Positions 35,362 to 43,950 of a stretch of 64,000 bases of DNA are shown piece by piece. The position numbers and the translations under genes were made by a program. Every line of letters begins with the position of its first letter. Positions within the stretch are counted from its first letter, which is position 1. Under the pieces are notes generated by a model. That model was not told where the DNA came from. It was given only the letters and a program-made list of their open reading frames with translations, and made no database searches. Origin of the DNA: Mesorhizobium sp. WSM4313 (GTDB lineage Bacteria > Pseudomonadota > Alphaproteobacteria > Rhizobiales > Rhizobiaceae); assembly GCF_002294725.1 (NCBI RefSeq), contig NZ_NSFT01000002.1:434001-498000 (forward strand), in the 5' to 3' direction.

Positions 35362-35903
35362 TCGGGAGTCAAACCCCAGTCGCGGAAGCGCTGCTTGATC
35401 GCCCGCAGCGAAGACAGCTGCAGCTTCGGCAGATCGAGCGCGTCGAACATCGCCCGGTATTTCCTGCGGTTTCGCGGCGTGATGACGGCGATGTGGTGGA
35501 TCATGTCCCATTTGATGCTGTCGCGCCCGCCTTCCAGAGCACCGAGCCTGTCCTTCTCGAACAGCGTTCGCCTTAAATAGCGCAGAAGACTCGCGGCCGT
35601 GGAGATATCCAGCAGAATCAAGCCTGTCGCCCGCCGAAGTCGCTGCGGCATGCAAACCGAATAGTTCCCGTCCATCACCCAGCGCTCGCCGGCTATCGCG
35701 GCATCGTGCAGGGCAATGAATTCGGCCCTCGGACGCTGCTCCCAATCCGTATTGGGCAGATGAAAGAGCTGATCGAGGTGAACGGCTTCCAGGCCGCGCT
35801 TGCGCGCTATCGCGTCGGCAAGGGTGGACTTGCCGCTATTGGACGGGCCCAGGATGCAGATGCGGTCGCCGAGGTCTGAGAGGTTCATCGGGCGGTCTTT
35901 CAA
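35358..35903 (-). CDS. Small P-loop kinase-like ATPase (adenylate kinase-like/FlaR-type)
   Basis: The product is 181 aa. The P-loop is ILGPSNSGKSTLADAIAR at about residues 17-34, followed by AVHLDQLFHLPNTDW and RWVMDGNYSVCMPQRLRRATGLILLD, the pattern of the adenylate-kinase-like group once called DNA topology modulation proteins. It continues with a basic C-terminal part (RRKYRAMFDALDLPKLQLSSLR). The substrate is unknown; the P-loop and the lid-like Arg-rich part suggest a small-molecule kinase. A shorter start at the Met of MNLSDLGDR is possible. The gene converges with ghrA. Confidence 0.75.
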   Translation of the reverse strand: MKDRPMNLSDLGDRICILGPSNSGKSTLADAIARKRGLEAVHLDQLFHLPNTDWEQRPRAEFIALHDAAIAGERWVMDGNYSVCMPQRLRRATGLILLDISTAASLLRYLRRTLFEKDRLGALEGGRDSIKWDMIHHIAVITPRNRRKYRAMFDALDLPKLQLSSLRAIKQRFRDWGLTPD

Positions 35904-35947
35904 GCGCGATCAAACGCTCGCCGGTCCATCCGAGCGTCAAACGGGGC

Positions 35948-36322
35948 TCAGGAAGGTTTCGAGCCGGGCAGCCCGAGCGTCTCCTTCTTCTTCGGCTTGC
36001 CGCAGTCGCGGCGTTCGATCGAGCGGTTCATGGCGTCGATCTCGCCGCTCGCCTTGTTGCTGGCGCGCTGCGCCTTGGAGCGCATGTCCGGCATGAACGG
36101 TGCGAAGCCCATGGCCGGATTGGAGAAGCCCGGCTTGGCGGTGACGGGCAGATTGTTCTGCCGCGCCAGTTGATTGCGCTGCGCCAGTAATTGGTCGCAA
36201 GGCACATCGTCATATTGCAATGAGGATTGGACATCCTCGTCCTGACGCTCGGCCATCGACGTGCCGCCGACACAGCCGGCGACCGTCAGGCAAGACGCCA
36301 ACGCAACCATGGTCCAGCGCAT
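35948..36322 (-). CDS. Hypothetical lipoprotein
   Basis: The product is 124 aa. With the ATG at 36322 (GGGAG 6 nt upstream) it starts MRWTMVALASCLTVAGC, a clear lipobox with Cys17. The mature part is charged: DVQSSLQYDDVPCDQLLAQRNQLARQNN, then a Pro/Met-rich middle (NPAMGFAPFMPDMRSKAQR), a helical stretch and a Lys-rich end (GKPKKKETLG). Two further Cys could form a disulfide. I do not recognise a domain. It appears to be a monocistronic envelope protein. Confidence 0.75.
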   Translation of the reverse strand: MRWTMVALASCLTVAGCVGGTSMAERQDEDVQSSLQYDDVPCDQLLAQRNQLARQNNLPVTAKPGFSNPAMGFAPFMPDMRSKAQRASNKASGEIDAMNRSIERRDCGKPKKKETLGLPGSKPS

Positions 36323-36337
36323 GGATATCTCCCTAGG

Positions 36338-36380
36338 GCAATTCCAGGAAAGTGCCTCGTGGTTTTCCGTCCGGAATTGC
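36338..36380. repeat. RIME-type repeat, GCAATTCC/GGAATTGC, copy 3
   Basis: Arms at 36338-36345 and 36373-36380 enclose a GTGGTTTTCCGTCC core. It lies 16 nt upstream of the lipoprotein start, within its leader, and close to the end of the methyltransferase gene at 36457. Confidence 0.75.
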
Positions 36381-36456
36381 GCAAAACAAAAGACTCGGTA
36401 TCCGCCCCGCGCAACCGGGACCATGCCATTCAGGCTTTTTCGCAGCAAGGTCGACC

Positions 36457-37401
36457 TCATGCCGTTGCCGGATTCCCCAGCTCGGCGGCTGCAGGGGGAA
36501 ACCCAGCCACAATGGCCAGGCCCTCGACCGGATCCCGCCGGTCGTGCCGGATAACCGTGCTTTCCAGCGACAGGACTGCAAGCCCGTTGGCGCGAAGCAT
36601 GCGCCGCGCATAGGCCTCGGAATGGGCGTAACGCCGTGATGGCAAAAGGGCGAAATCGCCGCCGCCGGCAAGCGTCTCGAGCGAAAAGGCGAACAGGCCG
36701 CCATCGGCAAGCATGTTCGCAACCGCACCGACGATACCTTCGAGCGCGCCAAGATAGATGAACACGTCGGCCGCGACCACGAGGTCGGCGCTGTCGCCTG
36801 TGTAAGAGAAATGCTGGAGGTCGGCCTTGGCGAGCCGGTCATAGATGCCCTTGGCTTTCGCCTTCCTCAGCATGCCGGCCGAGATGTCGTAGCCCTCCAG
36901 CCGGTCGGCGAGCGGCCGCAGCCTTTCGCCCATCAGGCCGGTGCCGCAGCCGAAGTCGAGGGCCAGCCGGAACCGGCCGGGCCGTGCCTTGCTTATGGCG
37001 CGCCAGAGAAAATCCGGCAGCCCATAACCGAGCTTCCCGACAAGCGAGTCCTCGAAACTGTCGGCGTAGTGATCGAACAAGGTCTCGACAAAGGCGCTGG
37101 GCGGCGCCTCGGCGGCGGGCGCCTTGCCGATCAGTTGAAGCTTGAGCGCAGCGCCGAGGCGGTCCGCGGGCTCCAGCTTCAGCGCCATGGTCCAGGCCCG
37201 CGCCGCTTGGTCGAGCAGGCCTGCCGCCTCCTGCATCTCGCCGAGGCGAAACCAGCCCGCCGCCCATTGCGGCGCCAGTTCCATCGCGCCGAGCAAAAGT
37301 TCGGCCGCCTGCGCCGGCTCACCAGAGGCGAGCAGCATCTCGGCGAAATCGGCGCGACGGTCGGCGTTCAAATCGCCCGACGAGGCCTGGAGCGGTTTCA
37401 T
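36457..37401 (-). CDS. TPR and SAM-dependent methyltransferase fusion protein
   Basis: The product is 314 aa. Residues about 1-100 hold two to three tetratricopeptide-like units (RADFAEMLLASGEPAQAAELLLGAMELAPQWAAGWFRLGEMQEAAGLLDQAARAW). From about 125 a class I methyltransferase domain follows: motif I LALDFGCGTGLMGERLRP, YDISAGMLRKAKAKG, and LVVAADVFIYLGAL as motif IV. It resembles methyltransferases annotated in rhizobia without known substrate; the TPR part suggests a protein partner or protein substrate. It is divergent from the exonuclease gene, 98 bp away. Confidence 0.85.
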   Translation of the reverse strand: MKPLQASSGDLNADRRADFAEMLLASGEPAQAAELLLGAMELAPQWAAGWFRLGEMQEAAGLLDQAARAWTMALKLEPADRLGAALKLQLIGKAPAAEAPPSAFVETLFDHYADSFEDSLVGKLGYGLPDFLWRAISKARPGRFRLALDFGCGTGLMGERLRPLADRLEGYDISAGMLRKAKAKGIYDRLAKADLQHFSYTGDSADLVVAADVFIYLGALEGIVGAVANMLADGGLFAFSLETLAGGGDFALLPSRRYAHSEAYARRMLRANGLAVLSLESTVIRHDRRDPVEGLAIVAGFPPAAAELGNPATA

Positions 37402-37499
37402 CTTTTGAAGAATCCCATCGGCGAGGCGGAGCCGGCAAGGGGCTGTAGGACGAGTCAGCAGTCGCTTGCAACAGGCTTCCCGCGCGGAATTTAGCCACT

Positions 37500-38522
37500 A
37501 TGTTCAAAGCCATGCGCGCCAGCGACCTGCTCAAGCCCCGGCCGGAGGGCCTCTATTGCCCGCCCGGCGATTTCTTCATCGATCCGGTGCGGCCCGTCGG
37601 GCGGGCGCTGATCACGCATGGCCATTCCGACCATGCGCGCTCCGGCCACCGCTCGGTGCTGGCCACGCAAGAGACGCTCGACATCATGGGGCTGCGTTAT
37701 GGCGAGGATTTCGCCGGAACGACGCAGGCCGCTGCGCTCGGCGAAACACTCGACATCAACGGCGTCGCCGTCACCTTCCATCCGGCCGGGCATGTGATGG
37801 GCTCGGCGCAGATCTGCGTCGAGCATGGGGGCATGCGCATCGTCGCCTCCGGCGACTACAAGCGTCAGAACGATGCCACCTGCCTGCCGTTCGAGCCCAT
37901 CCGGTGCGATGTCTTCATCACCGAAGCGACCTTCGGCCTGCCGGTGTTTCGCCATCCGCCGGACCATGAGGAGATCGCGCGCGTGCTCAAATCGGCGGCG
38001 CAATTTCCCGAACGCTCGCATCTGATCGGCGCCTATGCGCTCGGCAAGGCGCAGCGCGTGATGCGGCTGTTGCGCGACGCCGGCTACGACAGGCCGATCT
38101 ATATCCATGGCGCGCTGGCGAAGCTCAGCGAATATTATCAAAGCCAGGGTATCGATCTCGGCAAGCTTGAGCCGGGGACGGTGGAAAGCCGCGGCAAGGC
38201 CGATTTCGCCGGCGCGATCGTCGTCGGCCCGCCGTCGGCCTTCGCCGACCGCTGGGCGCGGCGTTTTCCCGACCCGATCTCCTGCTTCGCCTCGGGCTGG
38301 ATGCGCATCCGCCAGCGCGCCAAGCAAGGCGGCGTCGAGCTGCCGCTGATCATTTCCGACCATGCCGATTGGGACGAGCTGATCATCACGATCAGGGAAA
38401 CCGGCGCGGAGGAAATCTGGGTCACGCATGGCCGCGAGGAGGCGCTGGTGCGCTGGTGCGAGCTTGAGGGTATCGCGGCCAGACCGCTGCATCTCGTGGG
38501 GTATGAGGATGAGGGCGATTGA
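37500..38522 (+). CDS. Ligase-associated DNA exonuclease (metallo-beta-lactamase fold)
   Basis: The product is 340 aa. The metal-binding motif is LITHGHSDHARSGH near residue 40; then FHPAGHVMGSAQI, IVASGDYKRQNDATCLPFEP, ITEATFGLP, and a late LIISDHADWDEL supply the remaining ligands and the beta-CASP-like part. Proteins of this type lie beside ATP-dependent DNA ligases and are predicted to trim DNA ends for repair. The ligase gene follows 241 bp later on the same strand; the gap holds a family A repeat. The ATG at 37500 and one four codons later are both possible. Confidence 0.9.
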   Translation: MFKAMRASDLLKPRPEGLYCPPGDFFIDPVRPVGRALITHGHSDHARSGHRSVLATQETLDIMGLRYGEDFAGTTQAAALGETLDINGVAVTFHPAGHVMGSAQICVEHGGMRIVASGDYKRQNDATCLPFEPIRCDVFITEATFGLPVFRHPPDHEEIARVLKSAAQFPERSHLIGAYALGKAQRVMRLLRDAGYDRPIYIHGALAKLSEYYQSQGIDLGKLEPGTVESRGKADFAGAIVVGPPSAFADRWARRFPDPISCFASGWMRIRQRAKQGGVELPLIISDHADWDELIITIRETGAEEIWVTHGREEALVRWCELEGIAARPLHLVGYEDEGD

Positions 38523-38567
38523 TGGTGTTTTTTGATCCAGAAATCGCCACCGCCGCGCTCTACGGCG

Positions 38568-38723
38568 CCCCCCTCTGTCCTGCCGGACATCTCCCCCTCA
38601 AGGGGGGAGATTGGCAGCTTGAACGCCGGCGCATCTCTACCGGCGCCGAAGATTCGCGAAAGCGGACGCGACGTCCAATCTCCCCCCTTGAGGGGGAGAT
38701 GGCCGGCAGGCCAGAGAGGGGGG
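38568..38723. repeat. Long inverted-repeat element, family A, copy 2
   Basis: The left arm begins CCCCCTCTGTCCTGCCGGAC at about 38568, and the right arm ends near 38723 with GGCCGGCAGGCCAGAGAGGG. Inner CATCTCCCCCTCAAGGGGGG and TCTCCCCCCTTGAGGGGGAG form nested hairpins. It fills most of the gap between the exonuclease and ligase genes and could uncouple their expression. The right arm carries small changes compared with copies 1 and 3. Confidence 0.85.
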
Positions 38724-38763
38724 CCTCGCGCCAGCTTTCGCAATTGGCGCAGCGCAAACGCCC

Positions 38764-40365
38764 ATGAACCGTTTCGCCGAGCTTCTCGACCGCCTTGTGC
38801 TGACGCCGTCGCGCAACGGCAAGCTGACGCTGCTGACCGATTATTTCCGCAGCGTCGAGGATCCCGATCGCGGTCTGGCGCTCGCCGCCATCACCGGCGA
38901 TCTCTCGATCGCGGCGGTGAAGCCGGCGATGCTGCGCGCGCTGGTGGTCGAGCGCATGGACCCGGTGCTGTTCGGCTATTCCTACGACTATGTCGGCGAC
39001 CTCGCCGAGACCGTGTCGCTGGTCTGGCCGCAACCACAAGGGCACATCCCCAATCATGTGCCGACGCTTGCCGAAGTGGTCGGCAGACTGCAGGCGGCGA
39101 GCCGCTCCGACGGACCGAAGGTTCTGTCACGGCTGCTGGACGACGCCAGCATCTCGGCGCGCTTCGCCATCATCAAGCTGGTCACCGGCGGCTTGCGCAT
39201 CGGCGTGTCGGCGCGGCTCGCCAAGCAGGCGCTGGCCGACCTTGGCCAAGTCGACGTCGCCGAGATCGAGGAGCTCTGGCACGGGCTGGCGCCGCCTTAC
39301 ACCGAGCTGTTCGCCTGGCTCGAGGGCCGGGCGGAAAAGCCGACGAGCGCCGCGCTGGCGCTGTTCCGTCCGGTGATGCTGTCCAATGCCGTCGACGACG
39401 GCGACCTCGAAAAGCTCGACCCGGCCGATTATGCGGCGGAATGGAAGTGGGACGGCATACGCGTGCAGGCGGTGTGCGAAGGCGGTGTGCGCCGGCTTTA
39501 TTCGCGCACCGGCGACGACGTGTCCGGCGCCTTCCCGGACCTTGCCGCCGCGATGAATTTCGAGGCGGCGCTGGACGGCGAGCTTTTGGTCGGCGACCCG
39601 CGCGAGACGACCGGAACCTTTTCCGACCTGCAGCAGCGGCTGAACCGCAAGAGCGTGTCGCCAAAGATCCAGCAGCAATATCCGGCCTTCATGCGCTGCT
39701 ACGACGCGCTGCAGATCGACGGCGAGGACCTGCGCGCGCTGCCCTTCGCCGAGCGCCGCAAGCGACTCGAGGCGTTCGTCAAAACCCTCGACCCGAGCCG
39801 CTTCGATCTCTCGCCGCTGGTCGCGTTTTCCGATTGGGAGACGCTGGAGCGGCTGCGCCAGGCGCCGCCGCATCCGATCATCGAAGGGGTGATGCTGAAG
39901 CGCTGGGATTCGCCCTATCTCGCCGGCCGGCCGAAAGGCCCGTGGTTCAAGTGGAAGCGCGACCCGCACACCATCGACGCGGTGCTGATGTATGCGCAGC
40001 GCGGCCACGGCAAGCGCTCGAGCTTTTATTCCGACTACACGTTCGGCGTCTGGTCCGGTCCGGAGGGCTCGGAAGAGCTGGTGCCGGTCGGCAAGGCCTA
40101 TTTCGGCTTCACCGACGAGGAGCTGAGAGAAATCGACAAATATGTGCGCGACAACACGATCGAGCGTTTCGGGCCGGTGCGCTCGGTGCGCGCCGACCGC
40201 AGGAACGGCCTGGTGCTGGAGGTGGCGTTCGAAGGCCTCAACCGCTCGACCCGCCACAAATCTGGCGTCGCGATGCGCTTTCCCCGCATCTCACGGCTGC
40301 GCTGGGACAAGCCGGCGGCGGAAGCCGACCGCATCGAGACGCTGCAGGCATTGCTGGATAGCTAA
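38764..40365 (+). CDS. ATP-dependent DNA ligase (repair type)
   Basis: The product is 533 aa. An N-terminal helical DNA-binding domain (NRFAELLDRLVLTPSRNGKLTLLTDYF) leads to the nucleotidyltransferase domain with motif I EWKWDGIRVQ, whose Lys is adenylated (near residue 230). Further ligase motifs are YSRTGDDV, DGELLV, EGVMLK and PWFKWKRDP. An OB-fold follows (KAYFGFTDEELREIDKYVRDNTI). This is the stand-alone bacterial LigC/LigB-type enzyme found with the exonuclease just upstream, and it is separate from the replicative NAD ligase. No Ku-like gene is seen in the window. Confidence 0.92.
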   Translation: MNRFAELLDRLVLTPSRNGKLTLLTDYFRSVEDPDRGLALAAITGDLSIAAVKPAMLRALVVERMDPVLFGYSYDYVGDLAETVSLVWPQPQGHIPNHVPTLAEVVGRLQAASRSDGPKVLSRLLDDASISARFAIIKLVTGGLRIGVSARLAKQALADLGQVDVAEIEELWHGLAPPYTELFAWLEGRAEKPTSAALALFRPVMLSNAVDDGDLEKLDPADYAAEWKWDGIRVQAVCEGGVRRLYSRTGDDVSGAFPDLAAAMNFEAALDGELLVGDPRETTGTFSDLQQRLNRKSVSPKIQQQYPAFMRCYDALQIDGEDLRALPFAERRKRLEAFVKTLDPSRFDLSPLVAFSDWETLERLRQAPPHPIIEGVMLKRWDSPYLAGRPKGPWFKWKRDPHTIDAVLMYAQRGHGKRSSFYSDYTFGVWSGPEGSEELVPVGKAYFGFTDEELREIDKYVRDNTIERFGPVRSVRADRRNGLVLEVAFEGLNRSTRHKSGVAMRFPRISRLRWDKPAAEADRIETLQALLDS

Positions 40366-40486
40366 AGATGGAGCGCTGGCGCTTCATCCCACCCGGCGCT
40401 TCGCGCCGACCTTCCCCATCAAGGGGAGGTCGCGCCGACGGCGCGGGTGAGGTGCAGCGCCTGCGTTGGCGGATAGAGCGGCGCGA

Positions 40487-41683
40487 TCACTGCGCTATCG
40501 AGACGCGTATCTCGTAGATATCCACCGACTTGCCCTTCTGGTCGAAATCGGAATTGACGGCGATCGTGCCGGCGGCGCCCGGATGCTTGTTCGGGAACTG
40601 CACGTCGAACAGATATTCGTTGCGCTCGTGGCCGACCGCGTAGCGCTTGCGGCCGCAATCGCCGAGATCGCCGAAATTGCAGTCGATCGAGATCTGCGTC
40701 TCCTTGCCTTCTTCCGAACGCGCGACGATGTCGAACATGGCATGCTTGCCCGCAAGCTTCTCCAGCACGCCCTGACCGACATCGAAGGCGATGGCCGAAC
40801 CGGACGCGCCCGAGCGGATGCGCAGGAACTGGCCGGTGTCGTCCTTCATCACCTCGGCGGCGGCGTCGGACGGCGCGCTGACATGGGTCGGGTCGGCGGG
40901 CGAGAAGACGTTGATCCAGTTCTTCGACTGGTCGGCTTCGCCCGGTTTCTGCGGCGAGCCTGGCTCGGTCGGCTGCGAGGAGTCCTCGTCGTCCAGCGCC
41001 GGCGTCGGCTCCGGCGGGCCGGTGTTGAGCTCGGCCGCCGTCTTGAAGACACCGGTCTGCTTGGCGAAATAGAGGCCGATGCCGGCGGCCGCGAGCAATG
41101 TCGCGACGACGAAGATCGCGGTGAGCGGCAAGCGCCGGCCCCTGATGCGCCGCTCGTCGCGGTCGGGCGCGACCTGGGCGCCGTTGCCGACGGGAGCACC
41201 CGGCGAATCGTCGAGCGAGGGCGCATCGGGAAGTGCTGTCTCATCCGGCATGATGTCGGGCACGCGCGGCAGCACACGCGCACGCGGCCGGTCCGACGCA
41301 TCGGGCTGGACCGGGCCGTCGACGGTGATCGAGGGCGAGGGCGCGGTTTGCGACGGCGGCAGCGGCGCGTCGACAGACGGCGCGGCCGATTCGGACGGCG
41401 CTTCGACGCCGGGGTCCGGTGCGCCATTGCCGGCGGGCGCGACGTTTTCCGGCGGCAGCGTCACCTCTGGCACGGCCGGCAGGAACTCCGATTCGATCTC
41501 GGTGATCTTGGCCTGGACTGCCTTGCGGCGGCTGATGGCGGCCTCGACCGTGACGTTCGGATTGGCCTGCAGGACGCGGTCGAGCGCGGCAAAGGCGGAT
41601 CGATAGACCCTCTCGCGGAACGCCCGGTCCTCGGCATTGCCTTTCTCGAAGGCATTGCGGATCGCTTTCTCGATGGGGTCCAA
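40487..41683 (-). CDS. Hypothetical membrane protein with Pro-rich linker
   Basis: The product is 398 aa from a TTG at 41683, chosen because GGGAG lies just upstream and the translation starts with the helix DPIEKAIRNAFEKGNAEDRAFRERVYRSAF; a TTG at 41749 is possible. A coiled helix region (to about 80) is followed by a 110-residue Pro/Ala/Asp-rich linker, one membrane helix (LPLTAIFVVATLLAAAGIGLYFA), and an extracytoplasmic domain of about 130 residues with a Cys pair (SIDCNFGDLGDCGRKRY). No domain is recognised. The layout suggests an inner-membrane envelope protein with an N-terminal cytoplasmic helix. Confidence 0.75.
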   Translation of the reverse strand: MDPIEKAIRNAFEKGNAEDRAFRERVYRSAFAALDRVLQANPNVTVEAAISRRKAVQAKITEIESEFLPAVPEVTLPPENVAPAGNGAPDPGVEAPSESAAPSVDAPLPPSQTAPSPSITVDGPVQPDASDRPRARVLPRVPDIMPDETALPDAPSLDDSPGAPVGNGAQVAPDRDERRIRGRRLPLTAIFVVATLLAAAGIGLYFAKQTGVFKTAAELNTGPPEPTPALDDEDSSQPTEPGSPQKPGEADQSKNWINVFSPADPTHVSAPSDAAAEVMKDDTGQFLRIRSGASGSAIAFDVGQGVLEKLAGKHAMFDIVARSEEGKETQISIDCNFGDLGDCGRKRYAVGHERNEYLFDVQFPNKHPGAAGTIAVNSDFDQKGKSVDIYEIRVSIAQ

Positions 41684-42019
41684 GCGAGCTCCCTCTGCGC
41701 GTTCGCTCCCGGTTGTCTGGTCGTCGGCCGCAGACGACCAATCGATCAACGGCGAGCGGCCGCCTTGCCGGCCAAAGCCATTTCGGCATTTTTTGTTGAA
41801 GAATCAACATTTTTCGTCACCGCGGCTGCAGCCGCGCCGGGCAGCCGGATGCGAAGGACGCTTACTCGCACGCCGCCGCGGGCCGCGCCGGCGCCCGTCG
41901 CGCGGTAACCGTAGATCGGAATTGCCGCCGGCGAGGCCGGAATTCACCGCTGCCCATCTTGAATTAGCGAGCGGTTGAGTCTATCACCCAGCCCATTCTG
42001 GAAGCTCAGCGCTTCCCGG

Positions 42020-42095
42020 GCCGCTTTAGCTCAGTTGGTAGAGCACATCATTCGTAATGATGGGGTCGCGTGTTCGAGTCACGCAAGCGGCACCA
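42020..42095 (+). tRNA. tRNA-Thr (anticodon CGU)
   Basis: The acceptor GCCGCTT pairs with AAGCGGC; the D-arm is GCTCAGTTGGTAGAGC; the anticodon stem CATCA/TGATG encloses TTCGTAA with anticodon CGT reading ACG; the T-arm is GCGTGTTCGAGTCACGC. ACCA at the 3' end is encoded. Length is 76 nt. The region downstream carries small accessory genes, so its 3' end could be an integration site, but no integrase or repeat of the tRNA end is seen. Confidence 0.97.
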
Positions 42096-42519
42096 AAATT
42101 CCAATAACTTAGCCGATCGCCTCGCCGGATTTGTACAGAAACCGCACAGAAACACCTGATGCCGAAGGCTGTAGACCTGAGCGACCGCGAACTTCACCGT
42201 CTGATCAGCTAACTTTCTCCCTGCTCGCCTAGACCGTGCTTCGGAATTTCCTTTAGCCCTAACATTTGTAGGCGCGACCAGTTCGGCCGTGTGCACATGA
42301 TAGGGCGCTCGGTCCTGGCGGGGCCGAGCCCAACCACCTTCACCCGCTGGCTTCGGCCGGCGGGTTTTTTCATTCTGTCACAGCTCGGCGACAACCGTCT
42401 GGGCATTCCAGTCAATGGACTTCGGTCGTATGTACTTTAAGACCGTGGCCCGAGTGCGGAACAAATACCACAAAGTTCTCTTTTCTTCCGAGTGAGAACT
42501 CAAGAAAAGGAGAAAAGCC
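42096..42519. other. Gap between tRNA-Thr and a small membrane-protein gene
   Basis: This 424 bp stretch is lower in GC than the surroundings and holds no convincing gene. An 17-codon reading (42159-42212, MPKAVDLSDRELHRLIS) could be a remnant or chance. A strong terminator lies at 42343-42370, which must end some transcript from the left: either the tRNA transcript or a small RNA encoded in this gap. The last 100 bp should hold the promoter of the next gene. Confidence 0.5.
42343..42370 (+). terminator. Rho-independent terminator downstream of tRNA-Thr
   Basis: CCCGCTGGC (42343-42351) and GCCGGCGGG (42356-42364) pair with one G-U, loop TTCG, followed by six T at 42365-42370. It is the best intrinsic terminator in the accessory stretch and points rightward. 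Confidence 0.88.
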
Positions 42520-42762
42520 ATGTCTGACGGCCCTACAGTCGTAAACTCTGGTGGTGGCGGAACAGCCGTTGCGATAATCCTTGGCATCATCGCAGTTGTT
42601 GCCCTACTATTCTTCACTGGGGTGATAAACATAAATGGGGGCGGAGGTAAGGATGTGAACGTTAGCGTGAACACGCCCAAGGTTGAGGCGCCGTCCGCAC
42701 CGTCCGTCTCCAAGCCCGCCGCTCCCGCCAAACCGGCACCGGCACCTGCTAACGGGGGCTAG
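42520..42762 (+). CDS. Small single-pass membrane protein
   Basis: The product is 80 aa. AAAGGAGAAAAGCC precedes the ATG, a strong ribosome site. A short polar N-terminus with four Gly leads to a membrane helix (AVAIILGIIAVVALLFFTGVI, residues about 16-36), then INGGGGKDVNVSVNTPKVE and a Pro/Ala/Lys tail (SKPAAPAKPAPAPANGG). The first half has A/T-richer codons than the genome norm. No family is recognised. The tail could reach the cell wall or periplasm. Confidence 0.7.
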   Translation: MSDGPTVVNSGGGGTAVAIILGIIAVVALLFFTGVININGGGGKDVNVSVNTPKVEAPSAPSVSKPAAPAKPAPAPANGG

Positions 42763-43195
42763 GGCGGATCTTCCTCACAGGCTCCGGCGAAATGCTGGGC
42801 CTGTGAGGTCCAGCGGTTCACGTCCCGCGATTCGCCGGTCGCCGCCATCTCTGCCCAGGCGCATTAGCGGAGGCCGAGCGCTTGAGCGGTCTACCGTGAA
42901 CCATGGGCCATCGGCGGATGACAAAAAGTCACCGGCGGGGGCAACCTGCCCCAACGGAATAAGGGGCTATATCTTTGGTCCTTTCGGACCAATGCGTTCG
43001 GCAGGATGGACCTCGGTCGATTGTGGGCTGGCGGGCAAATCAGACAGTCTCGCGATCGCACCGGCTGATAACCCCAAGCCCCCCGCCCTATCGGTCGGTG
43101 CATGCCCGGCTTGCGGACCTCAAAATCCTAACCACAAAAGCGAGCCGGGCTTCCATCCGCGTGCCCATGCCGAGACGCAATCTGCCGGAAATGCA
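42763..43195. other. Gap without a convincing gene
   Basis: A 433 bp stretch of mixed composition. A long reading frame continues through it into the next small gene, but its N-terminal part overlaps the previous gene in another frame and is Pro/Arg-rich, as noise in GC-rich DNA is. No RNA gene or repeat is recognised. Confidence 0.4.
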
Positions 43196-43408
43196 ATGAG
43201 GAGTTGGACGGTCTATCACGTCGATTTCAGAGCAGGGGGCAGCAGACCGCTTCTAACCAAAATCGGAAGCCTTGAAGCAGACAATCTTTTGGCAGCGGTG
43301 ACGAAGGCACAGGCATTGTGGCCCGATGAAAGGTCGATGACCGTCCGCCCGGCTGCAGAAGACAGCCAATCGGCACAGCCGCCGGCCCCACTGCGCGACA
43401 CCGATTGA
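43196..43408 (+). CDS. Small hypothetical protein
   Basis: The product is 70 aa: MRSWTVYHVDFRAGGSRPLLTKIGSLEADNLLAAVTKAQALWPDERSM and a short tail. The composition is protein-like (aromatic, aliphatic and acidic residues in helix-like spacing), and GGAAATGCA stands before the ATG. It resembles the small DUF-type soluble proteins often found in rhizobial accessory DNA; no family can be named. The same frame is open further upstream to 42683, but that part is rejected. Confidence 0.5.
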   Translation: MRSWTVYHVDFRAGGSRPLLTKIGSLEADNLLAAVTKAQALWPDERSMTVRPAAEDSQSAQPPAPLRDTD

Positions 43409-43607
43409 ACCCAAGGAGCGGTCGGGTCGCTCGCTTCGGCTCCAAAGCACCGGGATGATTCGGCCACGCATAACCGTGCTACCCGGCGTGTCACACAAGC
43501 GGCATCATTCTCACGCCTTCCCCCTGCACCACGTGATCGGCGCATCTCGGCCATTGTCGGGAACAGCTGTTGGTGGGAAACTCCCTTTGTCAGCATGGGA
43601 GGTCGAA

Positions 43608-43796
43608 ATGCCCAATAGTTTCAAGACCGGAGACGTCGTCAGGCTGAAGTCCGGAGGCCCCGAAATGACTGTCAGCGACGGGGCGGCTTCCGGCACGTAT
43701 CTGTGCCACTGGTTCAACCGCGAGGGCGACGTCTGGACGCCGCAACATGCAGGTTTCAAGCAGGACCAGTTGGTGGCGGTCGACCAGCCGAGATAG
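43608..43796 (+). CDS. DUF2158/YodC-family small protein
   Basis: The product is 62 aa: MPNSFKTGDVVRLKSGGPEMTV, then TYLCHWFNREGDVWTPQHAGFKQDQLVAVD. The FxxGDVVxLKSGGPxMTV opening followed by a C-x-W-F block is the pattern of the YodC family (DUF2158), small single-domain proteins of unknown role. GGGAGG lies 6 nt before the ATG. It is monocistronic, between two gaps. Confidence 0.85.
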   Translation: MPNSFKTGDVVRLKSGGPEMTVSDGAASGTYLCHWFNREGDVWTPQHAGFKQDQLVAVDQPR

Positions 43797-43950
43797 CCGT
43801 CGCCTCCTGTCCTTAGCAATCCTTCGATCCGGCTGCGCCGGATCCGGTAGGTTGGTGTCCGGTCGAAAAAGACCGACGGATTTTGCTCTGTCTCGCGTTC
43901 AATGGTTGAAGCGTGGCCGCCAATGGCCGCGCCCAACCGGAGACGAGAGC

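Noticed and set aside
42159..42212. 17-residue reading as an integrase remnant
   Set aside because: It is too short to assign to any family and lacks a ribosome site; it is noted only as a possible relic.
42048..42296. Minus-strand reading ending in RLRDSNTRPHHYE
   Set aside because: This is the antisense of tRNA-Thr, a well-known spurious protein pattern.
42683..43195. Upstream extension of the 70 aa gene to 241 codons
   Set aside because: It overlaps the small membrane-protein gene in another frame and has no protein-like composition before 43196.
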